Origin: Bacillota bacterium
GTDB taxonomy: Bacteria; Bacillota; Clostridia; Peptostreptococcales; Anaerovoracaceae
DNA: 40,112 nucleotides
Direction of reading: 5' to 3'
Assembly: GCA_017626845.1 (NCBI GenBank)
Contig: JAGAHX010000057.1
Coordinates: 1-40,112 of the forward strand
Part shown: positions 6,980 through 15,716 of the stretch, in pieces
How the letters are laid out: each line of letters opens with the position of its first letter
Position numbering within the stretch: position 1 is the stretch's first letter
Made by a program: the position numbers and the translations under genes
The notes under the pieces: model-generated
Told to the model about the DNA's origin: nothing
Seen by the model: only the letters and a program-made list of their open reading frames with translations
Database searches by the model: none

Positions 6980-8330
6980 TGGGCAGTTCGATCTCGATTC
7001 CTTTCTCGGTGTATTTTATCACATCTTTATCCATGTACAGGCTGTCGATGAAATCCAGGTATTCCCGGATGCTTCCGAACGCAGGCTTATACTGCGCCAG
7101 GATCTCCTTCGCCTTCGCGGCGCCGTCCGTCAGCAAGGCGTCTGCGATAAAGAGTTCCGCCTTTGCCGGGTTCACGCAGGCCCGTTCCGGGTCCGCCACG
7201 CAGAAATCGATGCCGTGGCCCAATCCGGTGTGGCCGTTGGCGTAGAACTGCACGCCGGGCATCACCATCGTCAGATCGCCGAAGTCCGAAGAGCCGGTGC
7301 TCCAGGCGTTGTGATCGAACTTCACCTTTTCCTTGCCAGACAGATCCTCGCAGCACTTCTGACACAGATCCATAAACATGTGGTCGTGATATTCCGTCGC
7401 ATAGCCCGGCATGTCGCAGATGTGCAGCTGCGCGCCCATGGCGACGGCGCCGGCAGCCAGAGCCCAGTTGAGCTTCCGGTTGGCGTTCACGTAGGCATCC
7501 AGCCCCTTGCCGCGGGTATAGCTTTCGATGCGCATCTCGTCGGGGATGATGTTGACCGCGCTCTTGACCCCTTTCAGGATCGGATGGAAACGGATGCGGT
7601 CCTGGTCGCGGAAGGTCTCACGCAGCGCGTTGCAGCCGTCCAGGCCTAAAGTCGCCGCATACTGGGCATTGATGCCGTCCTCCGGGGACCCGCCCGCATG
7701 GCTGCTTCTGCCCTTATAGGTAATGATCTTGGCGATGATGCCGTTAAAGCCGTCCTGGCACGTAAAGTCGTAATCGTTGTTGTTATCCGTATGGACCATC
7801 AGCGCCAGATCCACGCCGTCGAAATAGCCCCGGCGCATGAATTCCGGCTTTCCGCCCAGGTATTGGATCTTCCCTTCGTCGATGAGTCCCTTGCGGAATT
7901 CCAATTGGATCATCTCCTCGGCGGGGACCAGGAGCAGGCGGATCTTCCCGGACAGGCCGTCCAGAGCGCCGGGCTCGGAGAGCGCCGCGGCGATGCCGAC
8001 CATTTCCGCGCACTGGCAGTTGTGACCGCAGCAGTGCGTCATGCCGTTGACGGATTCGGGGTGGTTCGCGATGTCCAGGGCATCCAGTTCGCCCATGATG
8101 GCCAGGCAGGGACCGGGTCTTCCGGTGTCGATGTCCACATAGAATCCGGGGATATCCCCCGCTTCCACGGGATCGTATCCGTAGGAGCGGAATTTCTCCA
8201 GCAGATAGGCGTTCGTCTGCCATTCCGTATACCCCACTTCCGGATGCTTCCAGATCCAGCGTTCCGCATCTAAAATGTCCTGTCTGTACTTGTCTACGTT
8301 CTTTACGATCTGTTCCTGTCTGGATGTCAT
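6972..8330 (-). CDS. M20-family amidohydrolase (aminoacylase / AbgB-like)
   Basis: A 452-residue metal-dependent amidohydrolase of the M20D type. The metal site residues are visible: HCCGHN (Cys and His), PAEEM (catalytic and binding Glu), and the His of SSHAGGSPEDGINA in the lid domain. The C-terminal GLGHGIDF supplies the last His. Such enzymes cleave N-acyl amino acids, p-aminobenzoyl-glutamate or small dipeptides. CGHN instead of CGHD is closer to the AbgB group than to classic hippuricases. No signal peptide, so it acts in the cytoplasm. It overlaps the downstream gtrA-like gene by 8 bp. A large palindromic element lies upstream of it (8359-8493). Substrate is not predictable. Confidence 0.9.
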   Translation of the reverse strand: MTSRQEQIVKNVDKYRQDILDAERWIWKHPEVGYTEWQTNAYLLEKFRSYGYDPVEAGDIPGFYVDIDTGRPGPCLAIMGELDALDIANHPESVNGMTHCCGHNCQCAEMVGIAAALSEPGALDGLSGKIRLLLVPAEEMIQLEFRKGLIDEGKIQYLGGKPEFMRRGYFDGVDLALMVHTDNNNDYDFTCQDGFNGIIAKIITYKGRSSHAGGSPEDGINAQYAATLGLDGCNALRETFRDQDRIRFHPILKGVKSAVNIIPDEMRIESYTRGKGLDAYVNANRKLNWALAAGAVAMGAQLHICDMPGYATEYHDHMFMDLCQKCCEDLSGKEKVKFDHNAWSTGSSDFGDLTMVMPGVQFYANGHTGLGHGIDFCVADPERACVNPAKAELFIADALLTDGAAKAKEILAQYKPAFGSIREYLDFIDSLYMDKDVIKYTEKGIEIELPNA

Positions 8331-8358
8331 ATCTATTCTCCTTAGATCGATTTTCGAT

Positions 8359-8493
8359 GGCAGCCTGTGCCTGGCGTGGGTACTCGGGGAACCCGGTACT
8401 TAGCGATTGGCGAGCCGCAGGCGAAGACAGAGCTTAGTACCGCTGGGAGGGGCCCCCGGTAGCGAGAGCGTGCCCGCAAAGGCACAGGCTGCC
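8359..8493. repeat. Large imperfect palindromic intergenic element A
   Basis: Outer arms 8359-8372 and 8480-8493 are a perfect 14 bp inverted repeat. Inside, GGTACTAAGC/GCTAAGTACC-type arms (minus strand, one mismatch) enclose a loop with TTCGCCTGCGGCTCGCC, and GGGGCCCC is self-complementary. It fills most of the gap between the dehydratase gene and the M20 gene. Its core resembles the core of the element at 21714-21787. It could be a folded RNA, a processing or termination signal, or a small repeat element. Confidence 0.65.
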
Positions 8494-8503
8494 CTCTGCA
8501 AAA

Positions 8504-9847
8504 TCACTTTCTCGCATTGCTCATCATGAGCTTCAGACGGTTTTCCTGATTGATGCGGGATGCGCCCGGGTCAAAGTCGATCGCGACGATGTTCGCCTCC
8601 GGATAGCGCGCCTTGATCGGCCGCATCATCCCCTTGCCGACGATGTGGTTGGGCAGGCAGCCGAAAGGCTGGCAGCAGACGATGTTGGAAACGCCCATCT
8701 CGCAGAGTTCCAGCATCTCCGAGGTGAGCAGCCATCCCTCGCCCATCTTCATGCCCATGCCCACGCAGTGCTTTTCCTTCGCCAGTTCCAGCAGGTGGGC
8801 GTAGCTGGAAAAGCCGTAGAACACGCCCCGTTCGCGGATGATCTCGTTCAGGTCGTTCTTCTTCTTTTCGAAGTAATTGCAGACGATCTTCCAGATGAGC
8901 CTGGAATCGCTGCGCATGCCGTAGAGTTCGAAGTCCAGGCGGTTGTTGTAGACGCAGTAGTACATGAAGTCCAGCAGTCCCGGAACGACGGCTTCCGCGC
9001 CTTCTTTATACAGGAATTCCTCCAGGTAGTTGTTGCCCAGAGGCGAATACTTTACGTAGATCTCGCCGACGATGCCGACGCGCACCGGCTGCTCGGGCTT
9101 TCTCTCGATGAGGGCGAAATCCGCCGCCATCCGCCGCATGTTCTCCTTGACGCGGCTGTATTTCATCTTGCCGTCCCAGATCTCCTTGCCGAGCTTCTTT
9201 ACCCAGTGATCGCAAAGGGCATCCGTCTGCCCTTTCTTTACCTCTCTCACCCGGCACTGGTTTCTCAGGGTCATCATCAGATCCGCGTACAGACAGCAGT
9301 TGAGCAGATCCCGGTACATGGGCACGGTCACCTTAAAGCCGGGGTGCTTTTCCAGACCTGCGATGTTGATCGTCACGATGGGCACCTGGGAGAAACCGGC
9401 TCTCGCGAAGGCCTTGCGCATCAGGGACACGTAGTTGGACGCACGGCAGCCGCCGCCGGTCTGCATGTAGATGACGGCCACCTTGTTGACGTCGTATTTA
9501 CCGCTCTGCAGCGCGTCGATAAACTGGCCGATAACGCAGATCGACGGATAGCAGGCGTCGTTGTGCACGTATTTGACCCCGCAGTCCACCGCCTTGCGGC
9601 CCTCGTTTTCCAGCAGTTCCATGTTGTAGCCGTTCTTGCGGAACACTTCCTGGAACAGACGGAAATGCATGGGGAGCATCGTGGGCGCCAGCAGCGTGTA
9701 GGTCTTCTTCATCTCTTTGGTGAAGATGACCCGGTTATCCGGCGTTTCGATCTCCCTCTTTTCGGTCTCGATATATTTCTTATCTTCTTCGCAGCCGCTG
9801 CAGCTCTCCAGGCCGCAGCCCGCGCAGCTTGTGCATCCTATCTCCAT
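8504..9847 (-). CDS. 2-hydroxyacyl-CoA dehydratase-like protein (COG3581 type), partner of the activase
   Basis: A 447-residue protein related to the C-terminal part of very large activase/dehydratase proteins of Clostridia. It has VDCGVKYVHNDACYP, QTGGGCRASNY and CCQPFGCLPNHIVGKG, the Cys-containing loops typical of this family of Fe-S reductive dehydratase relatives. The N-terminus is unusually Cys rich: Cys5, Cys8, Cys11, Cys16 and Cys19 within CTSCAGCGLESCSGC, which may bind an extra Fe-S cluster. The ATG overlaps the stop of the upstream activase gene by 10 bp in another frame, so the two are coupled. In many relatives the two parts are one polypeptide. The true substrate of this family is not established; 2-hydroxyacyl-CoA dehydration is by analogy only. 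Confidence 0.8.
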   Translation of the reverse strand: MEIGCTSCAGCGLESCSGCEEDKKYIETEKREIETPDNRVIFTKEMKKTYTLLAPTMLPMHFRLFQEVFRKNGYNMELLENEGRKAVDCGVKYVHNDACYPSICVIGQFIDALQSGKYDVNKVAVIYMQTGGGCRASNYVSLMRKAFARAGFSQVPIVTINIAGLEKHPGFKVTVPMYRDLLNCCLYADLMMTLRNQCRVREVKKGQTDALCDHWVKKLGKEIWDGKMKYSRVKENMRRMAADFALIERKPEQPVRVGIVGEIYVKYSPLGNNYLEEFLYKEGAEAVVPGLLDFMYYCVYNNRLDFELYGMRSDSRLIWKIVCNYFEKKKNDLNEIIRERGVFYGFSSYAHLLELAKEKHCVGMGMKMGEGWLLTSEMLELCEMGVSNIVCCQPFGCLPNHIVGKGMMRPIKARYPEANIVAIDFDPGASRINQENRLKLMMSNARK

Positions 9848-12846
9848 TTCGCTTCTCTCTCCTCCAGCGCGCCGACCAGGCTGCGGAGCCGGATCTTGGC
9901 AGCGCCCAGATTGTTGATCTCGTCTATCTTGATCTGCGTATACAGCTTTCCGTAGCGTTCCAGAATGGCGCGGACTTCGTCCGTCGTAATGGCATCCAGA
10001 CCGCAGCCGAACGATACCAGCTGCACCAGCTGGCAGTCGTCGTGCAGGCCCACGTACTTCGCCGCGTTATACAGTCTGGCGTGGTACACCCACTGGTTGA
10101 GCACGTTGACTTTCTGCGGGGTCACCAGGTTGGACACACAGTCCTCAGACACGATGACGAAACCCAGGGATTCGATCAGCTGGTCCATGCCCTGGCAGAT
10201 GCCGCTGTCCACGTGGTAGGGCCGTCCGGCCAGCACCATGATGCGCTTGCCGTTCTGACGGGCCCAGGCCAGGGCTTTGCCGCCCTCTTCCCGCACATCC
10301 GTCATCCAGTCCTCGTAGGCCTTGTGACCCGCTTCGACAGCGCCTTCCACTGCCGACAGCGCAAAGCCGCCGAACGCTTCGTTGAGGCATTCGCAGAGAC
10401 CCTTGGCCAGCTGCTTCTTGTCGTTGACCGCCAGATAGGGATACAGGAATTTGACACCGTCCTGATGCAGGCTGTCCATGTTGCCGTTCAGGACTTCGCT
10501 GTAATAGGCCACGACCGGGCAGTTGTAGAAATTGTCCGTGGCGTTGCTCTCGTGGTAATTATACGTAAGGCAGGGATAGAACACCGCATCCACACCCTTC
10601 TCCAGCAGGCTCTCCACGTGGCCGTGCATCAGCTTGGCCGGATAGCATGCCGTATCGGAGGGAATGGTGTATTGACCCTTCGTATAGATCCGTTTGTCGG
10701 AAAAGCCCGTCATCTCGACCTTAAAGCCCAGTTTGCGGAAAATGGTATGCCACATGGGCGCCAGTTCGAAGACGCCCAGGGACATGGGAATGCCGATGGT
10801 ATAGGGGCCTTCTCCCCTGTCCGCTTTCAGTTTTAAGAGCTTTTCTCTTTTATACCGGTACAGGTTCGGCAGCTTGGCCGCGGTCTCGGGCTTCTTGCCC
10901 AGCGCCAGCAGACCACCCCGTTCGCACTTGTTGCCGGAGACGTATTTCTCATCGCCGAAGAAGGTGTTGATCGTGAGCGGACAGTGGTTCGTGCAGCCGT
11001 TGCAGGTGACCGTTTCCGAGGTATGGGTGAACGTTTTTAGCTCTTCCGCGCTTACCGTGGAGGAGGTTTCGACATTAAGTTTCTTGGCAAAAAGCGCCGC
11101 GCCGAAGGCACCCATCAGGCCGGCGATGGCAGGCCGCGTGACCTCCGCGCCCAGCTCCCGCTCGAAGGAGCGCAGCACCGCATCGTTGAGGAAGGTGCCG
11201 CCCTGGACGACGATGTGCTCGCCCAGATCCTTGGCGGACTGCACCCGGAGCACCTTGAACAGCGCGTTCTTGACGATGCTCATGGAGAGACCTGCGGAGA
11301 TGTCCGTCACGTCGGCGCCGTCTTTCTGAGCCTGCTTGACGGAGCTGTTCATGAACACCGTACAGCGGCTGCCCAGATCCACGGGGTTGCGGGAGAACAG
11401 ACCCAGCTTCGCGAATTCCGCGATCGGGTATCCCAGGGCTCTCGCAAAGGTCTCGATAAAGCTGCCGCAGCCGGAGCTGCAGGCTTCGTTCAGTATGATG
11501 GAATCGATGGAATCGTTGCGGATGGAAAGGCACTTCATGTCCTGTCCGCCGATGTCCATGATGAAATCCACGTCGGGATTGAAGAACCGGGCCGCGCTGT
11601 AGTGCGCCATGGTCTCCACCAGGCCGCCGTCCAGATGGAAGGCGCGCTGGATGAGTTCCTCCCCGTAGCCGGTGACGGCGGAACCTGCGATGGTGAGCCC
11701 GGCATCGGCCTTTTCATAGATGACCCCCAGATGCTCCCGCACCACGTCCACCGGGTTACCCTTGTTGTTGCCGTAGTAGGAGTACAGGATGGTTCCTTCG
11801 GGATCGATGAGCACCAGTTTCGTCGTAGTGCTGCCGCAGTCGATGCCCAGGTACGCCTTGCCGGTATACCCTTCCAGATCTCTTGCCGGGACCTTCGCCC
11901 GGCTGTGGCGCTCCAGGAAGGCCGCATATTCCGCTTCGTCTTCGAACAGAGGCTGCGCGTGTTCCGTCTTGGTGGAAACGCTTGCAGCGTTTTCCAGGGC
12001 GGAGAGCCACTGTTCATACGTATATCTGGCATCCTGGCCCGTTCCGTAGAACGCGGCGCCCAATGCCACGGCAAAACGTCCGTATTCCGGGAATACGGCG
12101 TCTTCGTCCGACAGCTTTAAGGTCTGCTGGAAGCGGTCACGCAGGCCCTGGCAATAGAACAGAGGCCCGCCCAGGAACATGACGTGTCCCTCGATGCGCC
12201 GGCCCTGTGCCAGTCCCGCGATGGTCTGGTCCACCACCGCCTGATAGACGGATGCCGCGATATCCTCTTTCTTCGCGCCCTGGTTGAGCAGCGGCTGGAT
12301 GTCGGATTTCGCGAACACGCCGCAGCGGCTGGCGATGGGATAGATGCGTTCGTGCTTTAACGCCAGTTCGTCCAGCTGTTCCACGGAAACGTTGAGCAGC
12401 GTCGCCATCTGGTCGATGAAGGCGCCGGTGCCGCCGGCGCAGCTGCCGTTCATGCGTTCGTCCATGCCGCCCCGGAAGAAGATGACCTTCGCATCTTCCC
12501 CGCCCAGTTCCACCACGACATCCGTCGCGGGCTCCAGCACTTCCACCACCTGGCCGGTGGCGAATACTTCCTGCACGAAAGGAAGGCCGGCCGCTTTGGC
12601 GAGGCCCAGTCCCGCGCTGCCGGAGATGGATGCGGTAAACGTTCTGCCCTTCAGGAAGCTTTCCGCCTCCTGGGTAAGTTCTACGGCCTTCTGACGCACC
12701 TGGGAAAAGTGTCTCTCATATTTTGAAAACAGGATCTTCCCGTCTTCCACCACGACGATCTTCGCCGTCGTGGAACCGATGTCCAGGCCCATCAGGAATC
12801 CGCTATGCAATTTGCAATAATCTTGTAATCTTTCTGTCCAATCCAT
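9838..12846 (-). CDS. Tandem BadF/BcrAD-type ATPase activase with DUF2229 domain
   Basis: A 1002-residue protein with two ASKHA activase domains in a row. Domain 1 (about 17-270) has GLDIGSTTAK and Cys136 and Cys175. Domain 2 (about 331-590) has GIDCGSTTTK and Cys456 and Cys495. Both Cys pairs are 39 residues apart, the same spacing as the two cluster ligands of the HgdC homodimer activator (Cys127 and Cys166). The protein therefore looks like a fused dimer holding one [4Fe-4S] cluster between its halves. A Cys-rich link (CNGCTNHCPL, CERGG, about 615-645) leads into a DUF2229/COG3580 domain (about 683 on). ATP hydrolysis by such activases drives electrons onto a dehydratase at very low potential, an anaerobic trait. 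Its promoter has TGGTATAAT at 12888-12896. Confidence 0.9.
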   Translation of the reverse strand: MDWTERLQDYCKLHSGFLMGLDIGSTTAKIVVVEDGKILFSKYERHFSQVRQKAVELTQEAESFLKGRTFTASISGSAGLGLAKAAGLPFVQEVFATGQVVEVLEPATDVVVELGGEDAKVIFFRGGMDERMNGSCAGGTGAFIDQMATLLNVSVEQLDELALKHERIYPIASRCGVFAKSDIQPLLNQGAKKEDIAASVYQAVVDQTIAGLAQGRRIEGHVMFLGGPLFYCQGLRDRFQQTLKLSDEDAVFPEYGRFAVALGAAFYGTGQDARYTYEQWLSALENAASVSTKTEHAQPLFEDEAEYAAFLERHSRAKVPARDLEGYTGKAYLGIDCGSTTTKLVLIDPEGTILYSYYGNNKGNPVDVVREHLGVIYEKADAGLTIAGSAVTGYGEELIQRAFHLDGGLVETMAHYSAARFFNPDVDFIMDIGGQDMKCLSIRNDSIDSIILNEACSSGCGSFIETFARALGYPIAEFAKLGLFSRNPVDLGSRCTVFMNSSVKQAQKDGADVTDISAGLSMSIVKNALFKVLRVQSAKDLGEHIVVQGGTFLNDAVLRSFERELGAEVTRPAIAGLMGAFGAALFAKKLNVETSSTVSAEELKTFTHTSETVTCNGCTNHCPLTINTFFGDEKYVSGNKCERGGLLALGKKPETAAKLPNLYRYKREKLLKLKADRGEGPYTIGIPMSLGVFELAPMWHTIFRKLGFKVEMTGFSDKRIYTKGQYTIPSDTACYPAKLMHGHVESLLEKGVDAVFYPCLTYNYHESNATDNFYNCPVVAYYSEVLNGNMDSLHQDGVKFLYPYLAVNDKKQLAKGLCECLNEAFGGFALSAVEGAVEAGHKAYEDWMTDVREEGGKALAWARQNGKRIMVLAGRPYHVDSGICQGMDQLIESLGFVIVSEDCVSNLVTPQKVNVLNQWVYHARLYNAAKYVGLHDDCQLVQLVSFGCGLDAITTDEVRAILERYGKLYTQIKIDEINNLGAAKIRLRSLVGALEEREAKWR

Positions 12847-12887
12847 GTCATATCCTTATGCTATGATTATCTCATCAAACGAAGGAA

Positions 12888-12896
12888 ATTATACCA
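12888..12896 (-). promoter_or_regulatory. Extended -10 box of the activase promoter
   Basis: TGGTATAAT (TG-N-TATAAT) on the minus strand, about 42 bp upstream of the activase start. Confidence 0.5.
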
Positions 12897-12914
12897 CAAT
12901 TACACAAGAGTTTG

Positions 12915-12923
12915 TGCTATGAT
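12915..12923 (+). promoter_or_regulatory. Extended -10 box for the membrane protein/pspA operon
   Basis: TGCTATGAT about 42 bp before the ATG at 12966. The 12 bp TGCTATGATTAT also occurs directly repeated at 12859-12870, so the divergent region has two copies. Confidence 0.4.
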
Positions 12924-12965
12924 TATATAAACAACACTGAAACGACACAAGGAGGTATCAGGATC

Positions 12966-14177
12966 ATGGGCAGAAGCTCAGGTGGATTCTCCGGGGGAAG
13001 CCGCGGCGGCGGGTTCGGAGGATCCAGAAGTTCCGGGATGAGATCGTCCGGCGGCGGCGGGCGCAGCTTCAGCAGCGGCAGCCGTTCCTTCGGAAGCTTT
13101 TCGGGAGGAAAATCGTCCAGTACGTTTAATCACAGCCGCCCCACGAGCAACAGTTTCGGCAATTATCACAGCAGTCCGTTCAGCAGCGGCGGCACGCCCC
13201 GCCCGGTAAGGCCCATCATCTTCATGAATACGAGCCGGCCGAGCAGCTCCTACGGACAGTACAATACAAATACCGGCAATTACGGAAACCAGCAGAACGA
13301 GCCCTACCGTAAGGGATATAAAGGCTACACGGGCGGTCCGCGGATCAACATCGGGTGCCTGTACTCGTTCATCCTCATCATCGTCATCCTCACCGTCATG
13401 GCGGTCGTATTCGGCGGCCTGTGGGCAGGACTGTACGGCGAGCAGAACCAGAGCAGTTCGAACGACATCACCTACTCGACGACCCAGAGAGAACCGCTGC
13501 CGGCCAACGCGGTCACCGTCAAGAACGGCTATTATACCGACGAGCTCGGATGGATCACCAAGAAGAGCACCGTGGAAAACGGCATGAAGAGCTTCTACGA
13601 CGCGACCGGCGTTATGCCCTATCTGTACCTGACGGATACGGTGGACGGCGAGACCAGCCCGAAGTCCAACGACTTCATCAACTTCGCGGATGCCACCTAC
13701 GACGAGCTGTTTACGGCAGCCAACGGACAGATCGACGAAGCTCATCTGCTGGTCATCTTCCACGAGTACTATGACGGCGAATACACCGTGTACTACACTG
13801 CAGGCATCCAAGCACAGTCCGTCATCGACGAGGAAGCCGGCGAGATCCTGATGGACTATTTCGACCGGTATTACTACGACAGTTCCAAGGATAATTCCGA
13901 ATATTTCGGCGCGGTGTTCCAGGAAGCGGGCGCAGCGATCATGAAGGTCACGAGACCGGCCTGGTACTATCCCACCATCACGGCAGGCATCGTCCTCATC
14001 GTGCTTGCGGTCATCGCCCTGCTGCGCATGCGGGCGAAAAACAAGAAGGAGCAGGATGAACGGGACAAAGAGATCCTCAACACCCCGCTCGAGACCTTCG
14101 GCGATACCGAGACCACCCAAAAGGCGGAGGAACTCGCTAAAAAATATGATTCCAATATTTACAACAACGATAATTAA
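12966..14177 (+). CDS. Gly/Ser-rich two-helix membrane protein (TPM-like), PspA partner
   Basis: A 403-residue membrane protein. Residues 1-80 are Gly/Ser/Arg-rich low complexity. A first membrane helix lies at about 130-156 (SFILIIVILTVMAVVFGGLW), an outside domain at about 170-330 with YLTDTVDG and DEAHLLVIFHEYYDG resembling TPM-type domains, a second helix at about 332-357, then a charged tail. I chose the ATG at 12966, which has AAGGAGG upstream, not the in-frame ATG at 12912. pspA follows after 15 bp, so they form one operon. Pairing of such proteins with PspA suggests a membrane-stress or envelope-maintenance job. The link is contextual; no enzymatic activity can be assigned. Confidence 0.75.
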   Translation: MGRSSGGFSGGSRGGGFGGSRSSGMRSSGGGGRSFSSGSRSFGSFSGGKSSSTFNHSRPTSNSFGNYHSSPFSSGGTPRPVRPIIFMNTSRPSSSYGQYNTNTGNYGNQQNEPYRKGYKGYTGGPRINIGCLYSFILIIVILTVMAVVFGGLWAGLYGEQNQSSSNDITYSTTQREPLPANAVTVKNGYYTDELGWITKKSTVENGMKSFYDATGVMPYLYLTDTVDGETSPKSNDFINFADATYDELFTAANGQIDEAHLLVIFHEYYDGEYTVYYTAGIQAQSVIDEEAGEILMDYFDRYYYDSSKDNSEYFGAVFQEAGAAIMKVTRPAWYYPTITAGIVLIVLAVIALLRMRAKNKKEQDERDKEILNTPLETFGDTETTQKAEELAKKYDSNIYNNDN

Positions 14178-14192
14178 AGGAGGAAAACCAAA

Positions 14193-14870
14193 ATGAGCAT
14201 GTTATCCAGATTCGCTGACATTCTCGGCGCAAACATCAACGCACTGCTGGACAAAGCAGAAGATCCCGCAAAGATGATCGACCAGTACTTGGTCAAGGCC
14301 AGAAAGGATCTGGCTGACGTTAAGCAGGAGACCGCTGCCGTGATGGCAGAGGAGACCAGAGCGAAGAGAATGCTCGACGAAAACAAGGCAGAGATCGCCA
14401 AGTACCAGGGTCTGGCCATCCAGGCGCTGCAGGCCGGCAACGAAGGCGATGCCAAGATCTTCCTCGCGAAGAAGCAGAACCTCGAGACCGTAGGCGCTTC
14501 CCTTGAGACCGCCTATGCAGTCGCCCACGAGAATGCCACCAAGATGAGACAGCTGCACGACAAGCTCACCGCAGACATCGCCCAGCTGGAAGCCAAGAAG
14601 CAGGCCATCAAGGCAAAGGTATCCATCGCCAACACCCAGGAGACCGTCAACAAGTACACCGGCACCGCCGACAAGTTCGACAAGGTCATGGGCGAATTCG
14701 AGAAGATGGAACAGAAGGCAGACAAGATGCTGGACATCGCCAACGCGAAGGCCGAGCTGGAAGCGGAACCCGTTGACGAAGCAGCTGCCATCGAAGCTAA
14801 GTATCAGGCCGGCATGACCGCGTCCGTAGACGACGAGCTCGCCAGACTGAAGGAAGAACTGGGCCTGTAA
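14193..14870 (+). CDS. pspA: PspA/IM30-family membrane stress protein
   Basis: A 225-residue, almost entirely coiled-coil protein of the PspA/IM30/LiaH family. The start MLSRFADILGANINALLDKAEDP is the usual amphipathic first helix with the conserved DP, followed by long heptad helices and an Ala-rich hinge. PspA proteins polymerise on damaged inner membrane and limit proton leakage. AAAGGAGG lies 9 bases before the ATG. It is co-transcribed with the two-helix membrane protein just upstream and ends at a strong terminator at 14890-14917. No PspF/LiaRS-type regulator lies beside it, so induction is unknown. Confidence 0.9.
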   Translation: MSMLSRFADILGANINALLDKAEDPAKMIDQYLVKARKDLADVKQETAAVMAEETRAKRMLDENKAEIAKYQGLAIQALQAGNEGDAKIFLAKKQNLETVGASLETAYAVAHENATKMRQLHDKLTADIAQLEAKKQAIKAKVSIANTQETVNKYTGTADKFDKVMGEFEKMEQKADKMLDIANAKAELEAEPVDEAAAIEAKYQAGMTASVDDELARLKEELGL

Positions 14871-14889
14871 TCAGGAATCCATACGATGC

Positions 14890-14917
14890 AAAAGAGCGGG
14901 GTCTGCCCCGCTCTTTT
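14890..14917. terminator. Bidirectional terminator between pspA and the MerR gene
   Basis: 12 bp perfect stem AAAAGAGCGGGG/CCCCGCTCTTTT with a TCTG loop, with A-run on one side and T-run on the other, between two converging genes. Confidence 0.9.
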
Positions 14918-14943
14918 GTTGTGCTTTCCGGGAATGACCCGGT

Positions 14944-15663
14944 TCAGTTCCTGCTGCAATAGATCCGGATGGCCTCCCGGGCGAACATGGCTGTGCCATC
15001 CCCGCCTGCCCGATCGATGTTGCGGCGGAACCGTTCGTCTTCTGCGTACATCTCGCCGAGCCCCTTCAGGATCTCCTTCGTGCAGGTGTAAAAGTGCTGC
15101 GAGATGTGGTCCTGCAGTTCTTTTACTTTCTCCTGTACGGAACGGTCTTCCGGCTGCCGATCCTTCATGGCGCCGAGTTCGCGGAAGATCGCCAGCAGCC
15201 CTTCCGCATCCGGCTGTACGCCGGCTGCCGCCTTTTCCTCAGATTCCCGGTAGGCTTCCGTACCGCCCCATCTCTGCTTTACCTCTTCTTTATAACGATC
15301 GAGTTCTTCTCTGTCGAATGTGTCGAAATCCATGTCTGTGTCCTCCTCTTCCATCTGTTTCTGTGCATAAGAGATCAAACGGCCGATGCGTTCTTTCTGC
15401 AGTTCCAATAGCCGGATCTGCTGGCGCAGCGCTTCCTTCTGATCGAACCCGGGATCGTCCAGGATCGTCCGGATCTCCTTCAGAGAGAACTGCAGTTCCC
15501 GGAAAAACAGGATCGTCTGCAGCCGCTTTATCGCCGCATCGTCATATAACCGATATCCTGCCTGGGTCACGTACGTTGGCTTCAGCAGGCCGACCGCATC
15601 GTAATGGTGCAGCGTCCGGACGCTGACCCCGGCCAGTTCGCTGACTTCATGAACCGTAAGCAT
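14944..15663 (-). CDS. MerR-family transcriptional activator with TipAS-type effector domain
   Basis: A 239-residue regulator. Residues 1-70 form the MerR winged helix (VHEVSELAGVSVRTLHHYDAVGLL, then GYRLYDD). A coiled-coil dimer helix is at about 75-115, and a TipAS/antibiotic-recognition domain (about 125-239) contains the typical QRWGGTEAYRES and HFYTCTKEIL. TipAL and relatives such as Mta, SkgA and AlbA bind multi-ring or thiopeptide-type drugs and activate their own promoter. Upstream of the gene is a classic MerR-type promoter with a 19 bp spacer (15686-15716), so it probably activates itself. Start ATG has CAGGAGGT upstream. Confidence 0.92.
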   Translation of the reverse strand: MLTVHEVSELAGVSVRTLHHYDAVGLLKPTYVTQAGYRLYDDAAIKRLQTILFFRELQFSLKEIRTILDDPGFDQKEALRQQIRLLELQKERIGRLISYAQKQMEEEDTDMDFDTFDREELDRYKEEVKQRWGGTEAYRESEEKAAAGVQPDAEGLLAIFRELGAMKDRQPEDRSVQEKVKELQDHISQHFYTCTKEILKGLGEMYAEDERFRRNIDRAGGDGTAMFAREAIRIYCSRN

Positions 15664-15685
15664 CGTTTCCGTACCTCCTGCTTCT

Positions 15686-15716
15686 TTTATACACTATGAC
15701 GTAACGTGAGAGTCAA
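15686..15716 (-). promoter_or_regulatory. MerR-type promoter with 19 bp spacer and dyad operator
   Basis: On the minus strand TTGACT (15711-15716) and TATAAA (15686-15691) are separated by 19 bp containing CTCACGTTACGTCATAG. The over-long spacer is the signature of MerR-activated promoters, and the position 23 bp upstream of the MerR gene supports autoregulation. Confidence 0.8.

Noticed and set aside
9838..9847. Possible frameshift splitting one large activase/dehydratase gene.
   Set aside because: Both genes have sensible ends: the second has its own ATG overlapping the first stop, with GGAGG upstream, and each part is a complete unit. Kept as two coupled genes, though a sequencing error cannot be excluded.
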